This document shows positions 47,276-55,894 of a stretch of 64,000 nucleotides of DNA, piece by piece. A model generated the notes under the pieces. That model had not been told where the DNA came from. It worked only from the letters and a program-made list of their open reading frames with translations, and made no database searches. Origin of the DNA: Haloarcula regularis (GTDB taxonomy: Archaea > Halobacteriota > Halobacteria > Halobacteriales > Haloarculaceae). The position numbers and the translations under genes are program-made. Each line of letters opens with the position of its first letter. The stretch's first letter is position 1. The DNA is taken from assembly GCF_029338315.1 (NCBI RefSeq), contig NZ_CP119794.1, forward strand, positions 1,612,001 through 1,676,000, written 5' to 3'.

Positions 47276-47390
47276 ACGCCAGAGCAACGGTGTTTCGCGG
47301 AAAGTATCTACCCATGTCTGCTCAGTTCGCAGGTCTACTGTTCATTACCCGGTTCCGGACCGGGGGAGTATCATGACCGTAAAAAGCAGG

Positions 47391-48716
47391 TCAGAGTTCC
47401 TCTGACAGTATTTTTCGCGCTAGCTCAACCCGTTCGTCCGACGTGTCGTCGATGAACACGTCCACGTGTTTAGGCGGGACCCCGCCCGTCGAACCCGTGG
47501 ATTTCTCTCGCTTCTGAGAGACAGCTGGATCATCCGAGTACGGGTTGAATCCGGGTTCTTCGGCGGTTCGCTGGGCTGTCTCGTTGACCTTTTCGAGGGT
47601 GTGTCGGCGACTCTCGATGGACGACTCCCCGTAGATCTGCTTCGTGGTCTCGATTTCTTTGTGCCGGAGTTGGTCACGCGCCTGTGAGATGTCCTCTGTC
47701 TCTTCGATCGACTGCCCCAAGTTGTGCCGGAGACTGTACCACACGATCTTCCGATTCTCGTGGTCGATGTCGGCCTCGTCACAGAGCCGCCTGATCAGGT
47801 AACAGAGATTCTTCGAGTCGTACGGGTTCCCGTCGCGGTTGAGCCAGATGCGGTCGGAGCCGTCGTATTTCTCGTAGTGTCGCCGCTCTTGGAGCCAACT
47901 GGTCAGCAGCTCCCCGGTTGCCTCTGTTAGTGGGAGTTCTGACGTCGGTCGGTCTTTCCCAGCCTCCTCTTTGGGGATCTTGAGGACGTTCCGCTTCGCA
48001 TCGTACCAACTGACCCGTGCGCGCCCGACTTCGATCGGGATGACGCCGGTTTCGAGCCCGACAGCCACCAGGGACCCGACCTTCGCGCTTGTGTCCGCTC
48101 GCTCCCAGTCTTTCCGGGTGACGTCTTGCTTCGGCTTCCCGAGTCGCTGGGCCACCAGGCCGTCGATTTGCTCGCGTTCGCGCTCGGACGTGTCGTAGTA
48201 CGCGGGGAGCGACCCGTACTGTGTCGCCTCTCGCAGCACCTGCCACCGTTCCTCGAAGTTCAGTCGATCCGCGTGTTCGTGCTCGCCGTCGGTGAAGTTG
48301 ATCCGCGGTCGCCACGGTTCGGCGATGTCTCCTTGGTCGTACCGCCAGGCGAAGTACTTCTGCAACACGTCGGCAAACTTGCGCTTGCTGGACTCGGAAT
48401 ACGGCTCACCACCCCGTGTTCGTATCTCATCTCGGTCAAGCCACGTCACCAGCAGGTCCGCCTGCTCGTGCGTGAGCTCCGTCGGGTTCGACAGTTCCAT
48501 TCGGTCGATGGCGAATCTGAATAGTTGATCGATCCGTGCGTGGTAGTTCGTCGAGAGCGAGGGCGACAGGCCCTTTCGTCTCTCTGGGTCTTTCCCTCTT
48601 GCCAGCATCCAGTCGTGGAACTCGTTGAGCTGTTCACGGACCGCTGGTGCGGACCTGCCAAGCTTCTGGGTCAACGCTTCGGTGATCGGTTTCGACGTTG
48701 GTTCTTCGTCTTTCAT
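47391..48716 (-). CDS. Integrase-like tyrosine recombinase lacking Arg I
   Basis: The 441-residue protein is homologous to the integrase at 45306. It retains KIPKEEAGKDRP, WYSLRHNLGQSIEE (Arg II and His), ARDQLRHKEIETTKQ and the Tyr of QIYGESS. At the first catalytic arginine it reads TGVIPIEVGRAR, where the integrase has AALRPIEVERA, so Arg I is Ile. An extra C-terminal 80 residues follow. It may be a DNA-binding regulator or an excision accessory protein rather than an active recombinase. Confidence 0.8.
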   Translation of the reverse strand: MKDEEPTSKPITEALTQKLGRSAPAVREQLNEFHDWMLARGKDPERRKGLSPSLSTNYHARIDQLFRFAIDRMELSNPTELTHEQADLLVTWLDRDEIRTRGGEPYSESSKRKFADVLQKYFAWRYDQGDIAEPWRPRINFTDGEHEHADRLNFEERWQVLREATQYGSLPAYYDTSEREREQIDGLVAQRLGKPKQDVTRKDWERADTSAKVGSLVAVGLETGVIPIEVGRARVSWYDAKRNVLKIPKEEAGKDRPTSELPLTEATGELLTSWLQERRHYEKYDGSDRIWLNRDGNPYDSKNLCYLIRRLCDEADIDHENRKIVWYSLRHNLGQSIEETEDISQARDQLRHKEIETTKQIYGESSIESRRHTLEKVNETAQRTAEEPGFNPYSDDPAVSQKREKSTGSTGGVPPKHVDVFIDDTSDERVELARKILSEEL

Positions 48717-49564
48717 CTGTGAGGTGAACCGGCAAAATCGCCGATTACTTATAAACCTCTGCCCTCAGCGAGTTCCATCTCCACTTGTCACGACCCTACA
48801 CGAGTTGGTGGGCTGGGAGTACGCCGACAGCAATCTGTGGATAGAGGGCCCCTATCACCGCTTTATCGATTATCCGTCCTCACCATTGCTGGACAGTGCG
48901 TGTAGAAGAAAGCCACCTGTATGCGAAAGCTTCCGCCCCGAAGTGGCTTCGGAAATCCACCTCGAAGGCGGTCGAAATGAAATGGAATCTTCGGAACCAG
49001 TTGTGGGCGTCGCTGTGGCGTGGTCCACACAGGACGAGAGTGGGTTCGAAGCCGAGAAATCGGGCGTGCAGTGAGCTGTGCGTGGGTACGTACATGCTCG
49101 CGTACACAAGTGAGTCCGTGCTCACGTACGTAACTGTGTACGTACCCGTGTACGTGAGTGTGTACGCACGCACCTACTTCCCTGGCTACGCACGCAATGT
49201 CCTCACTATGTCCGAACGGGAAATCTGACGTTCGTACTGACAGTCTCCGCAACGTGCTCACAGCCGCCCATGGTCCGAAGGCAGTTTTGCTCCGTTTGGA
49301 CTGATCTTTGCAGACCCGCAGGGCCGCCAGTTCGCGCAGAAACGTATCGGCTCTTATTGAGCAGTAGAGAGACTGAGTCTCCAGTTTCAAGTTAGGTGCC
49401 GGTGCATGTCGAGCGGGGCACGAATGCCGACTGGTAAATACGTTTGCCCCTCAACAGCGGGTTTGTCCGGGAGAAATCGGCTCCTAGATTGGTGCTGTGC
49501 GTGGTCGAATCCTTGCAAGGGGTGGGGCTATCTGTTATGGGTCAGTGGGCGGGAGTTCGTGACA
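48717..49564. other. Intergenic region holding a 12-bp-periodic array
   Basis: About 850 bases between the Arg-less integrase and the DDE transposase. Overlapping frames on both strands stay open for 100-175 codons, but the longest (minus, 48863-49390) owes its length partly to the repeat and has no recognisable domain. The array at 49078-49197 is the main feature. GAGACTGAGTCTC at 49371-49383 is a short hairpin. Confidence 0.45.
49078..49197. repeat. 12-bp-periodic GTAC repeat array (iteron-like)
   Basis: Ten consecutive 12-base units can be laid out from 49078. Six begin GTAC and the others differ by one or two bases at that tetranucleotide. GTAC occurs eight times between 49086 and 49165, all at distances that are multiples of four and mostly of twelve. 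The core is often GTACGT followed by GA or CA steps. Such phased repeats are typical of replication iterons or of arrays bound by multimeric proteins. Confidence 0.65.
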
Positions 49565-51385
49565 ATGACGGATAGAACAGTCGAGGGAGGGCACGGAACC
49601 CACTCCGACGCATATGTGGACGACCTGTACGGGGGTCCCAACGGCGACACTGAGGTGGATTTCACCTACCAGCATAACCCCAGAAAAGAGTCGTACGGCC
49701 CGGTCGAGGAGCGCGGACGGGACATCGACATCGAACACCCGGTAGACGATGTCGAGGAACTCTCTCATCGTGCACATCTGACGGTCAAATTCGCGGATCG
49801 TATGCGTCAGGAAGCGACTGGGGGGCCACTGTTTCTGTGGAACGGTCGATCCTCGGCCTCGCCAACGGCATTCGATTCGGCACTCCTGGCCGTTGCGGAC
49901 AGGGCGCTCACAGAAGAGGGCGTTTCCGTTTCGGAGCTGCCCAAACCGGAGAAGTACGTCAAGGCACTGCTCGTCCACGACGCGTGGAAGATGAATTCGT
50001 ACCCTGCCCTTCGAACACACTTGGTGGAGGCAACTGCCACCGCTCGGTTACTGGGCTTCGAAACGGTTCCAGATCAGTCTTCGTTCTGGCGTGCCAGTGC
50101 TGCTCTTGAAGAGGATGGGTACCGCGACCCCATCCGTGCGGCGGCGACGCGAGCGGTGCATGCGGTGTTCCGCTGGACCACTGTGACACCCCAAGACGTG
50201 GTCGAAGCCCATGCGCTGGACCACCTACCCCACATCGATGAGCGTGCAGTTGCGGGTGGGACGCGTCGAACCGCGATTCAGAACTGGATCGATCACGTGT
50301 TGGACAAGCTGTTAGCGCCGATCTCGTTCGACCGGGCATCCAACATGCAGTACACAGTCAGAGAGATCGTGGCAGCGGTCGCACAGGCGACGTTGGTCAA
50401 CGGGCTGAAGTCCTCGCGGCCGACGGCGGCCTGGTACTACGACACCGAGGACATCCCCTCCGCAGCGCAGGTCAGCTCCCTCCTGGGCGGTGTTACCCCG
50501 GCAGAGACGCTGTGGATGTTCACCGACGTGAATCAGCGCTTCATCGACCTCGCGTCAGATCTCGGGTTCTTCGCACGCGACTACGATTACGCCCTCGACA
50601 CCTCGTGGGTCAAGTGGGACGGGAAACACGAGGGGCGTGAAGGTGAGCTGAAGCTCATCGAGAACCCGAAACAGGGGGAGTCCGGGATCGGCTGGCTGTT
50701 CGCGGGCCTGTGTGTTTCCGAGCGCGATGCCCGGTTCGCGTTCGGAATCGACCTCGTCGAGAAGAAGAGTGAGACGACGGAGCAACTACGATATCTCCTC
50801 CGGAAGGCCGAACAGGTCGGGGGTGTCGGACGCGTTCACATCGACCGGGAGTTCTACGACGGGGACGCGGTTCGAATGTGTCGCACTGTCGCCGGGCTGA
50901 ACTGGGTGATTCGAGCCAAGCGCAAGGGTGAGGCGGCGACACTGCTCGACTCGACGCCGGTCGGTGAATCGGCGTTCAAGCGTGGCGTCGGGTTTTCAGA
51001 TGTAACTCCGAATCCAAACCTGTACGTGCATCCGATTCCGGAAGCGGTCAGAACGGACGGCGGGAACACCCACATGGCGTTCCTCACGGACCTCTCACCG
51101 GACCTGACCGACCTCGACAGCATCTACGAGCGCTACCAGAACCGCTGGAACGTCGAGACGTTCTTCCGACAGCTGAAACACGACCACAGCCCGGTCACCA
51201 GGACGCCGTACCCCTCGCTCCGCCTGTTCCTGCTGAACCTGGGGACGCTCTTCTACAACATCCACACGCTCATCAATCGCGCACGGTCGCCGGAGTACGG
51301 ACTGCGTCTGGACGTCCCGTTCTACGAGGTACTGATAGCCATCGTGAACACGACCTACACGCGTGCAGGGGCGACCGACCGATGA
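49565..51385 (+). CDS. DDE transposase (large, ISH-type)
   Basis: From ATG 49565 the protein has 606 residues. A helical N-terminal region is followed by an RNase-H-like DDE core: YALDTSWVKWDGKHEG (first Asp), VGRVHIDREFYDGDAVRMC (second Asp), and YQNRWNVETFFRQLKHDHS (Glu). This is a DDE_Tnp_1-like architecture with an unusually long N-terminal half. No flanking inverted repeats were found by eye. The PCNA gene follows 51 bases later in the same direction, implying co-transcription. Confidence 0.82.
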   Translation: MTDRTVEGGHGTHSDAYVDDLYGGPNGDTEVDFTYQHNPRKESYGPVEERGRDIDIEHPVDDVEELSHRAHLTVKFADRMRQEATGGPLFLWNGRSSASPTAFDSALLAVADRALTEEGVSVSELPKPEKYVKALLVHDAWKMNSYPALRTHLVEATATARLLGFETVPDQSSFWRASAALEEDGYRDPIRAAATRAVHAVFRWTTVTPQDVVEAHALDHLPHIDERAVAGGTRRTAIQNWIDHVLDKLLAPISFDRASNMQYTVREIVAAVAQATLVNGLKSSRPTAAWYYDTEDIPSAAQVSSLLGGVTPAETLWMFTDVNQRFIDLASDLGFFARDYDYALDTSWVKWDGKHEGREGELKLIENPKQGESGIGWLFAGLCVSERDARFAFGIDLVEKKSETTEQLRYLLRKAEQVGGVGRVHIDREFYDGDAVRMCRTVAGLNWVIRAKRKGEAATLLDSTPVGESAFKRGVGFSDVTPNPNLYVHPIPEAVRTDGGNTHMAFLTDLSPDLTDLDSIYERYQNRWNVETFFRQLKHDHSPVTRTPYPSLRLFLLNLGTLFYNIHTLINRARSPEYGLRLDVPFYEVLIAIVNTTYTRAGATDR

Positions 51386-51436
51386 GTGAGTCCGACGTCC
51401 GGGCGGCCAGCGTAGCCCGTCGTGACGGTGGTGAGA

Positions 51437-52192
51437 ATGAGTAGCCAATCTACCGACAGTCACCTGCTACACGCCACTGTCTCTCGGGAGGTCCTCGATG
51501 CGATCGTCGCTCCAGAGACGGTGTTCGACGGCTCTGAGTTGCTACGAGTCAAGCCGGAGGGGATCGAGATACATGCGACCGACAAGGCAAGAGCCGCGAT
51601 CGCTGACGTGGCGGTGTCGAGTGCGGCGTTCGACGCCTACCGAGCGGAGCCGATGGAGACCGGCATCGACTTGGCGAAGGTCTCTACCTTTCTCGACCTG
51701 GTCAGTTGGGACGCTGTCATCGATATCACGATCACCGAGGCGCAGACCGTCGTCCTCTCTGCGGACGGCTTCACCTACAGGTTCCAGCTCATCGACCCGG
51801 AGACGGTAACTCGACCCTTCGATGAGAGCGACATCGAACACGTGGGTGAAGTAACGCTCTCTGGTCACGAGCTATCTGTCCCGCTCAACCTTGCGGAGAT
51901 CGCAGGCGATCAGATCGCGTTCAGCGTGGACGGCGAGACCGACGTATTCTCTGGGTGGGTGGACACCGAACGGGACTCGTTCCACTTTGAGTTCGGTTCG
52001 AACGACCTGCTGAGCTTTTCTGCAGGTAACGGGAGTGTGACCGTCGCTCTTGACTATCTCGTGGAAATAGAGGGAGTAATCCCGCGGGACGTACCCCTCT
52101 GTGTAAGGGTCGATGAGTTCACGCCGGTACAGCTTCGGTACCCAGTAGCCGATGGATGTGGACACGTCGAATTCACACTCGCGTATCACTAG
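51437..52192 (+). CDS. PCNA-like sliding clamp, divergent
   Basis: From ATG 51437 the protein has 251 residues, the normal length for PCNA. It keeps the two-domain alternation of archaeal PCNA: VSREVLDAIVAPETVF and LLRVKPEGIEIHATDKARAA in domain one, FTYRFQLIDPETV before the interdomain loop, and CGHVEFTLAYH at the C-terminus. It diverges strongly from the housekeeping haloarchaeal type, in which the middle is IDPDSIRQEPDIPDLDL. It lies just after a transposase gene in a probable mobile element, so it is likely an element-encoded clamp for replication or transposition. Confidence 0.85.
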   Translation: MSSQSTDSHLLHATVSREVLDAIVAPETVFDGSELLRVKPEGIEIHATDKARAAIADVAVSSAAFDAYRAEPMETGIDLAKVSTFLDLVSWDAVIDITITEAQTVVLSADGFTYRFQLIDPETVTRPFDESDIEHVGEVTLSGHELSVPLNLAEIAGDQIAFSVDGETDVFSGWVDTERDSFHFEFGSNDLLSFSAGNGSVTVALDYLVEIEGVIPRDVPLCVRVDEFTPVQLRYPVADGCGHVEFTLAYH

Positions 52193-52324
52193 CAGACGTC
52201 TGTAGAACATGGTTGATTACAGCGTGCAAATCGGCCACGAGACGATCATCCCGTTGTTTCACACACTTCGTCGTGTGTCGTGCCGCCGAGTGAATATGCT
52301 ACATCTCATCCAATATCGTATTCG

Positions 52325-52440
52325 ATGGTCAGTTCGACCCAGGAGAATGGTATCCACGACAGAGAGATACGTTTCTGGATGGAAGATGACTGGTGGATGT
52401 CCGAAATTGTTGAATCCGGTGTGATCACGGCCAGACCGTT
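52325..52440 (+). pseudogene. HicB-type antitoxin N-terminal fragment
   Basis: ATG 52325 reads HDREIRFWMEDDWWMSEIVE followed by SGVITARPF, matching the start of haloarchaeal HicB-like antitoxins. The continuation (GETREEALENL-type helix in relatives) is lost; the frame runs into the antisense strand of the HNH gene. No hicA partner is present. Confidence 0.4.
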
Positions 52441-52444
52441 CTGT

Positions 52445-53314
52445 TTAGTGGGACTGCCAAGCGAGCTTGTCGAGCAAAGTCTCGAAGTCGTCGTTCGCGG
52501 TCTCGGTAGTCGTCCCCCAGACTTCGTCCGGTTCACCCAGATCCGATGTGCCCGAGTTGGGTGGTGTATGCTTGGAGTTACTGGACGTCTCACTGGGATT
52601 CGAGCCAGTATTCAGAGGTCGGTCCTCCGTCGTTGAGCCTCCGTGATGATTCTTAGTCGGAACCTCACCATCGAACAGCGCTCCGAGCGGAAACTCATAC
52701 GCCTGCGCACGGCGTTGTCGGTACCAGATGGTGCGCTCGACGACACCGAAGACGTCCGCGATCGTCTGTCGGTCACACCCGCGAGCGACGGCTTGCCGGA
52801 CAAACTCGTCGCGGATGCGCTGCATGAAGGTGCGCATGTCATTTGGAATCCGGCCGCGTTCCGGCAGTGTGACCTGATCGAGTAGTCCCCAATCACCGCT
52901 GACGGCGTCCTTGCCAACGAGTGGTGTGCTTCGGGATTCGACCTCGTAGTCGAGTCCAGCCAAGATCCACAGGCGTTCGCGGACCGTCTGTGCGGAAAGA
53001 CTCAGACCGATCCGTTCGTGCACCTGGGTCGTAGACAGCGGGCCGTTTCGGTGCAGAACCCCGAGGATGATGTAGTCGTGAGGGAGAAGGACACGTCGAT
53101 CCGGGGTCGAGAAGCCAATGGGCAGTTCATCACCGGTCGGGCGGTTATGTACCCACCAGTGACAGTCGTCACACAGCGTGACGAGATTCCGCAGGTCGTG
53201 GCGGTCTCGGTCCTTCGGCTCTGGGTCCTTGTGGTGTACGTGGAGGGTCGCCGTCCCACCTGCTCGTGGGCCTGCCTCACCACACGTCTGACACTCGAAG
53301 CCGTCGTGTTTCAA
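52445..53314 (-). CDS. HNH endonuclease with winged-helix domain
   Basis: The visible 289 residues start at TTG 53314. The HNH zinc motif is clear: CQTCGEAG, then LHVHHKDPEPKDRDRH, DLRNLVTLCDDCHWWVHN. A winged-helix region follows (GPLSTTQVHERIGLSLSA) and an HTH-like DRQTIADVFGVVERTIWYRQ, then a disordered acidic tail. Just upstream another frame reads MTDSSSGRDKIPPAKRETI, suggesting the true start is ATG near 53370 and a single frameshift lies near 53314. It is probably an element-borne homing or restriction-type nuclease. Confidence 0.75.
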   Translation of the reverse strand: MKHDGFECQTCGEAGPRAGGTATLHVHHKDPEPKDRDRHDLRNLVTLCDDCHWWVHNRPTGDELPIGFSTPDRRVLLPHDYIILGVLHRNGPLSTTQVHERIGLSLSAQTVRERLWILAGLDYEVESRSTPLVGKDAVSGDWGLLDQVTLPERGRIPNDMRTFMQRIRDEFVRQAVARGCDRQTIADVFGVVERTIWYRQRRAQAYEFPLGALFDGEVPTKNHHGGSTTEDRPLNTGSNPSETSSNSKHTPPNSGTSDLGEPDEVWGTTTETANDDFETLLDKLAWQSH

Positions 53315-53421
53315 TCGTTTCCCGCTTCGCCGGTGGGATCTTGTCGCGGCCCGAACTCGAATCAGTCATTTCGGCTCACCTCGTGGATTCGAGGGTGTTG
53401 GAGGGAACAAGGTGTTGAACA

Positions 53422-53796
53422 TCAGTCACCTGCCCCTGTCGGTGTGTAACAGTCGGTGGTGATCTGGCGTATCAACCGAGCGAGCGGGCCGGTGGCCTCC
53501 GTCGGGAACACTTGTTTCGATCGGTCGTCGAAGCGAGCTGCACCGAGGGTGTCGAGGGTACCGAGATGGTTCTGGACGAGCGCGACGTACACGCGAGTAC
53601 GCTGCTCTCCCGTTACCATGCTCGGGTCAACGCGGTTCTCTCGGGCCGCAATCTCGACCGAGAGTTCGTTGGTAGTGACCGGGGCGTCTTCCCTATCGAC
53701 AGAGAGAATCACTCGTCGCCGACGGCCGTTCGAGATCGCGTCGAACACCGCTTTCGGCTCCATCGGAATCGCGTGTCCACACTCGACGTCAGTCAT
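53422..53796 (-). CDS. DUF7344 winged-helix protein
   Basis: The 124-residue protein begins with VFDAISNGRRRRVILSV, contains ELSVEIAARENRV and EQRTRVYVALVQNHLGTLDT, then GAARFDDRSKQVFP. This is the pattern of the haloarchaeal DUF7344 winged-helix family, thought to be transcription regulators. It lies 48 bases from the next winged-helix gene, and both point toward the HNH gene. Confidence 0.78.
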   Translation of the reverse strand: MTDVECGHAIPMEPKAVFDAISNGRRRRVILSVDREDAPVTTNELSVEIAARENRVDPSMVTGEQRTRVYVALVQNHLGTLDTLGAARFDDRSKQVFPTEATGPLARLIRQITTDCYTPTGAGD

Positions 53797-53843
53797 CCAG
53801 CCCTCCGACGAGTAGTGTTCCTTTGCTCGTCAGGTGGATTTCC

Positions 53844-54092
53844 TCAGTGGGCTGTCCCACGTCGTTCAATGTACCCTTCGCTGTTGAGCCAGTTGAGGAT
53901 GGTGTTTAGTTCAGTGAACGAGATTCTGACCTCTTCGATGATGTCTCGGCGGGTCGTGGTTCCTGTGGTTTCATTGGCGAGTTCTATGATCTTGACGATT
54001 TGGTGGACGTAGACCGACGTGTCATCCCCACCTTCGAACGGCTGAAAGACAGAGTTTTCACTGTCAACACTGTTACTTTGGTTTGCTGTCAT
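53844..54092 (-). CDS. Small winged-helix protein
   Basis: ATG 54092 gives 82 residues; the open frame begins earlier but that part is basic and unlikely. After an acidic linker it reads VHQIVKIIELANETTGTTTR, then EVRISFTELNTILNWLNSEG and YIERRG, a compact winged helix with a beta hairpin. It probably regulates element genes together with the DUF7344 protein. Confidence 0.65.
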   Translation of the reverse strand: MTANQSNSVDSENSVFQPFEGGDDTSVYVHQIVKIIELANETTGTTTRRDIIEEVRISFTELNTILNWLNSEGYIERRGTAH

Positions 54093-54134
54093 AGCGAGGC
54101 AGCGTAGTCTCCGGTGTAGTAGCACCGGGGGCAT

Positions 54135-54499
54135 TTCTACGCCAAGTCTGATTTGTGTCTAGAGTTTAAAATATATTTGTATATTTAATGGGTTAGTTAG
54201 CGAATGTACGTCACGAACCCACTCAAGCAAGAATGCATGGTGATATTTAGTGCAGGATTATCGATATGGGTCAGTCGTTTAAAATCCGGAACCGAATTCG
54301 TTGGGGTTCGAAATGCAGTCCATTGGTGACCCCCCAAGGAGAGTTCACGCCGTCCGTTTACGATTATATTCAGTCAGAGGAACTGCGGAAGAACGGATAT
54401 TTGACACGAGACGTCAGGCTCAGTCGGATTGTTGGGGATTGTTAGAAGATTTTGGGAAGGTGCTTCGTGAGCGAGGCCTTCGGTAGTCAAAGTACTGGC
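54135..54499. other. Island right-side gap
   Basis: An AT-rich start (54165-54200) is followed by a GTG-started 39-codon frame at 54326-54445 reading TPQGEFTPSVYDYIQSEEL, with no known match. No att duplicate of the tRNA fragment was found here. Confidence 0.4.
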
Positions 54500-54826
54500 T
54501 TAGAGGTCGTCAAGATATCGTTCAACGTACGGATGAAGGTCGTTGAACGGTGGACGGAAGATGTCAAACGCGCTGTGTTGGTCGTCGCCGGAGAGATCGG
54601 GCTCGTCGTGTTCGAGATGGCAGCGATACGCGGTCGCCACGTAGTGTTTAGAGTCCACACCCTGAATCTCGGACCTATCGTAGAAGTGCTCGTAGGTGCC
54701 AAGGCACCCATCAATGACGATAGGTTCTCCGAGTTCTTCCTTGGCGACGCGGTGGACAGCCTCAGTCCGGGCTTCATTCTTCAGTACTGTTCCACCGGGC
54801 ACGAACCATTCCCCTTTGGCGGGCTC

Positions 54827-55758
54827 GGGCGTTGTTTAGATGGTCGATATCAGCTGATTCAGGCCGTGAGTGTTTGTTCTATGTTTCTGACCGCACACTT
54901 TAGGACGAGCTCTCGGAACTGTCCAAACCACGTTCTTGCCTTAATTGTTGAGCCGAATCGTTTCCGAAGGGCGAATATCGATTCCACGATAGAACGGTGA
55001 TGGTACGTATTATCATCAATGCGAGCATTATGAGCGGCGTCAAGTGAGTAGAATTCACGATGCTTGATCACCGGTCTAATTCCGTTGTTTCGGAGCATTT
55101 GCCGGAGATCATCCCAATCAAACCCTTTGTCAGCGACAACTGTTTTTACGTTACTGAGATTTCGCTTCAGTACTTTCCAGGCAATTTGTGTGTCGTGTGG
55201 TAGATTCATTGAGCAGTGTACATCAAGAATAGCTCTCGTAGAGCAATCGACAAGAATCGTTGTTTTCACCGATTCAAACGTTCCTTTGACCCGTTTGGCG
55301 TAATTATGACTCGAAGATCGGTGTGCGATGCTTGTCGAGTCAATTGCCTGTATCTCTCCAGTATCAAACAAATCTGCAGAGAGGGCTAGCAAGGTCCGCC
55401 AGACGTTCATTTTGAGGTCTTGTTTCCGGCTACAGACCGTGGTGAAATGCGGCAGCTCATCAACTGAAAGACCAAGCTTAGCCACAATATCCGGCATTTC
55501 TTGAAGCACATCGAGCAACTGACGATAAGTGTGATCGAGGTATTCTCGAAGACCATGAATGGCGATAATCACCCAATCTGCGTAGCCTCCTTCCTCTTTC
55601 TTGATAGGTGGCTGAGAGTCGTACCCAACAGCTTTTTGAGATAATGCGACACATCGTTCGGTGAAGCGGGCCAGTTTGGAGTGCACATCCGACTGTGCTC
55701 GCTTCAGTTCCTAGAATTCCCGGTTCTTAGGCAATATTACTAGCGTCTAAACACGGCC
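54827..55758 (-). mobile_element. IS5-family (ISH-type) element, 932 bp, with 8-bp target duplication
   Basis: GCGGGCTC occurs at 54819-54826 and again at 55759-55766, flanking the element exactly. The ends are imperfect inverted repeats: GGGCGTTGTTTAGATG on the left and GGCCGTGTTTAGACGC read from the right. It contains a single full-length transposase gene. The perfect target duplication suggests a fairly recent insertion. Confidence 0.88.
54859..55686 (-). CDS. IS5-family transposase
   Basis: The intact 275-residue transposase shows the DDE motifs GEIQAIDSTSIAHRSSSHNY, VKTVVADKGFDWDDLRQM and HHRSIVESIFALRKRFGSTI. It is a distant paralogue of the interrupted transposase at 8330-9516 (both end with FRELVLKC-type helices). 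The element may be active. Coding strand is the same as the Nudix gene it disrupts. Confidence 0.9.
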   Translation of the reverse strand: MHSKLARFTERCVALSQKAVGYDSQPPIKKEEGGYADWVIIAIHGLREYLDHTYRQLLDVLQEMPDIVAKLGLSVDELPHFTTVCSRKQDLKMNVWRTLLALSADLFDTGEIQAIDSTSIAHRSSSHNYAKRVKGTFESVKTTILVDCSTRAILDVHCSMNLPHDTQIAWKVLKRNLSNVKTVVADKGFDWDDLRQMLRNNGIRPVIKHREFYSLDAAHNARIDDNTYHHRSIVESIFALRKRFGSTIKARTWFGQFRELVLKCAVRNIEQTLTA

Positions 55759-55894
55759 GCGGGCTCGTTTTCGCGTTTGCCCAAGAGAATACCGCCATTG
55801 TGTTCGACGACGAGGTCAACAGAGACGAGTGGCACGTTCTCTACGATTGCCTGCCACTCGGACGGCGGGATCGGTTTCTCTTCGGCAGGCATCG

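Larger units (their letters stand above)
54500..55892 (-). pseudogene. Nudix hydrolase interrupted by an IS5-type element
   Basis: Start ATG 55892 gives MPAEEKPIPPSEWQAIVENV, then VEHNGGILLGKRENEPA up to the insertion point. Past the element it resumes PAKGEWFVPGGTVLKNEART, EAVHRVAKEELG, the Nudix box (with Val where the usual second Glu of the REUxEE motif is), and runs to 54500. Relatives are GDP-mannose or dTDP-sugar hydrolases, fitting the glycan cluster next door. Removing the 932-bp element and one copy of the 8-bp duplication restores the frame, so the gene was intact before the insertion. Confidence 0.85.

Noticed and set aside
48863..49390. 175-codon minus-strand frame with His-rich middle (HTHVHGYVHSYVREH)
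   Set aside because: The His-rich part is a translation of the 12-bp array in one of three open frames; the rest has no family resemblance. A repeat with a length divisible by three keeps several frames open.
53512..54012. 166-codon plus-strand frame
   Set aside because: It is antisense to two winged-helix genes with recognisable folds.
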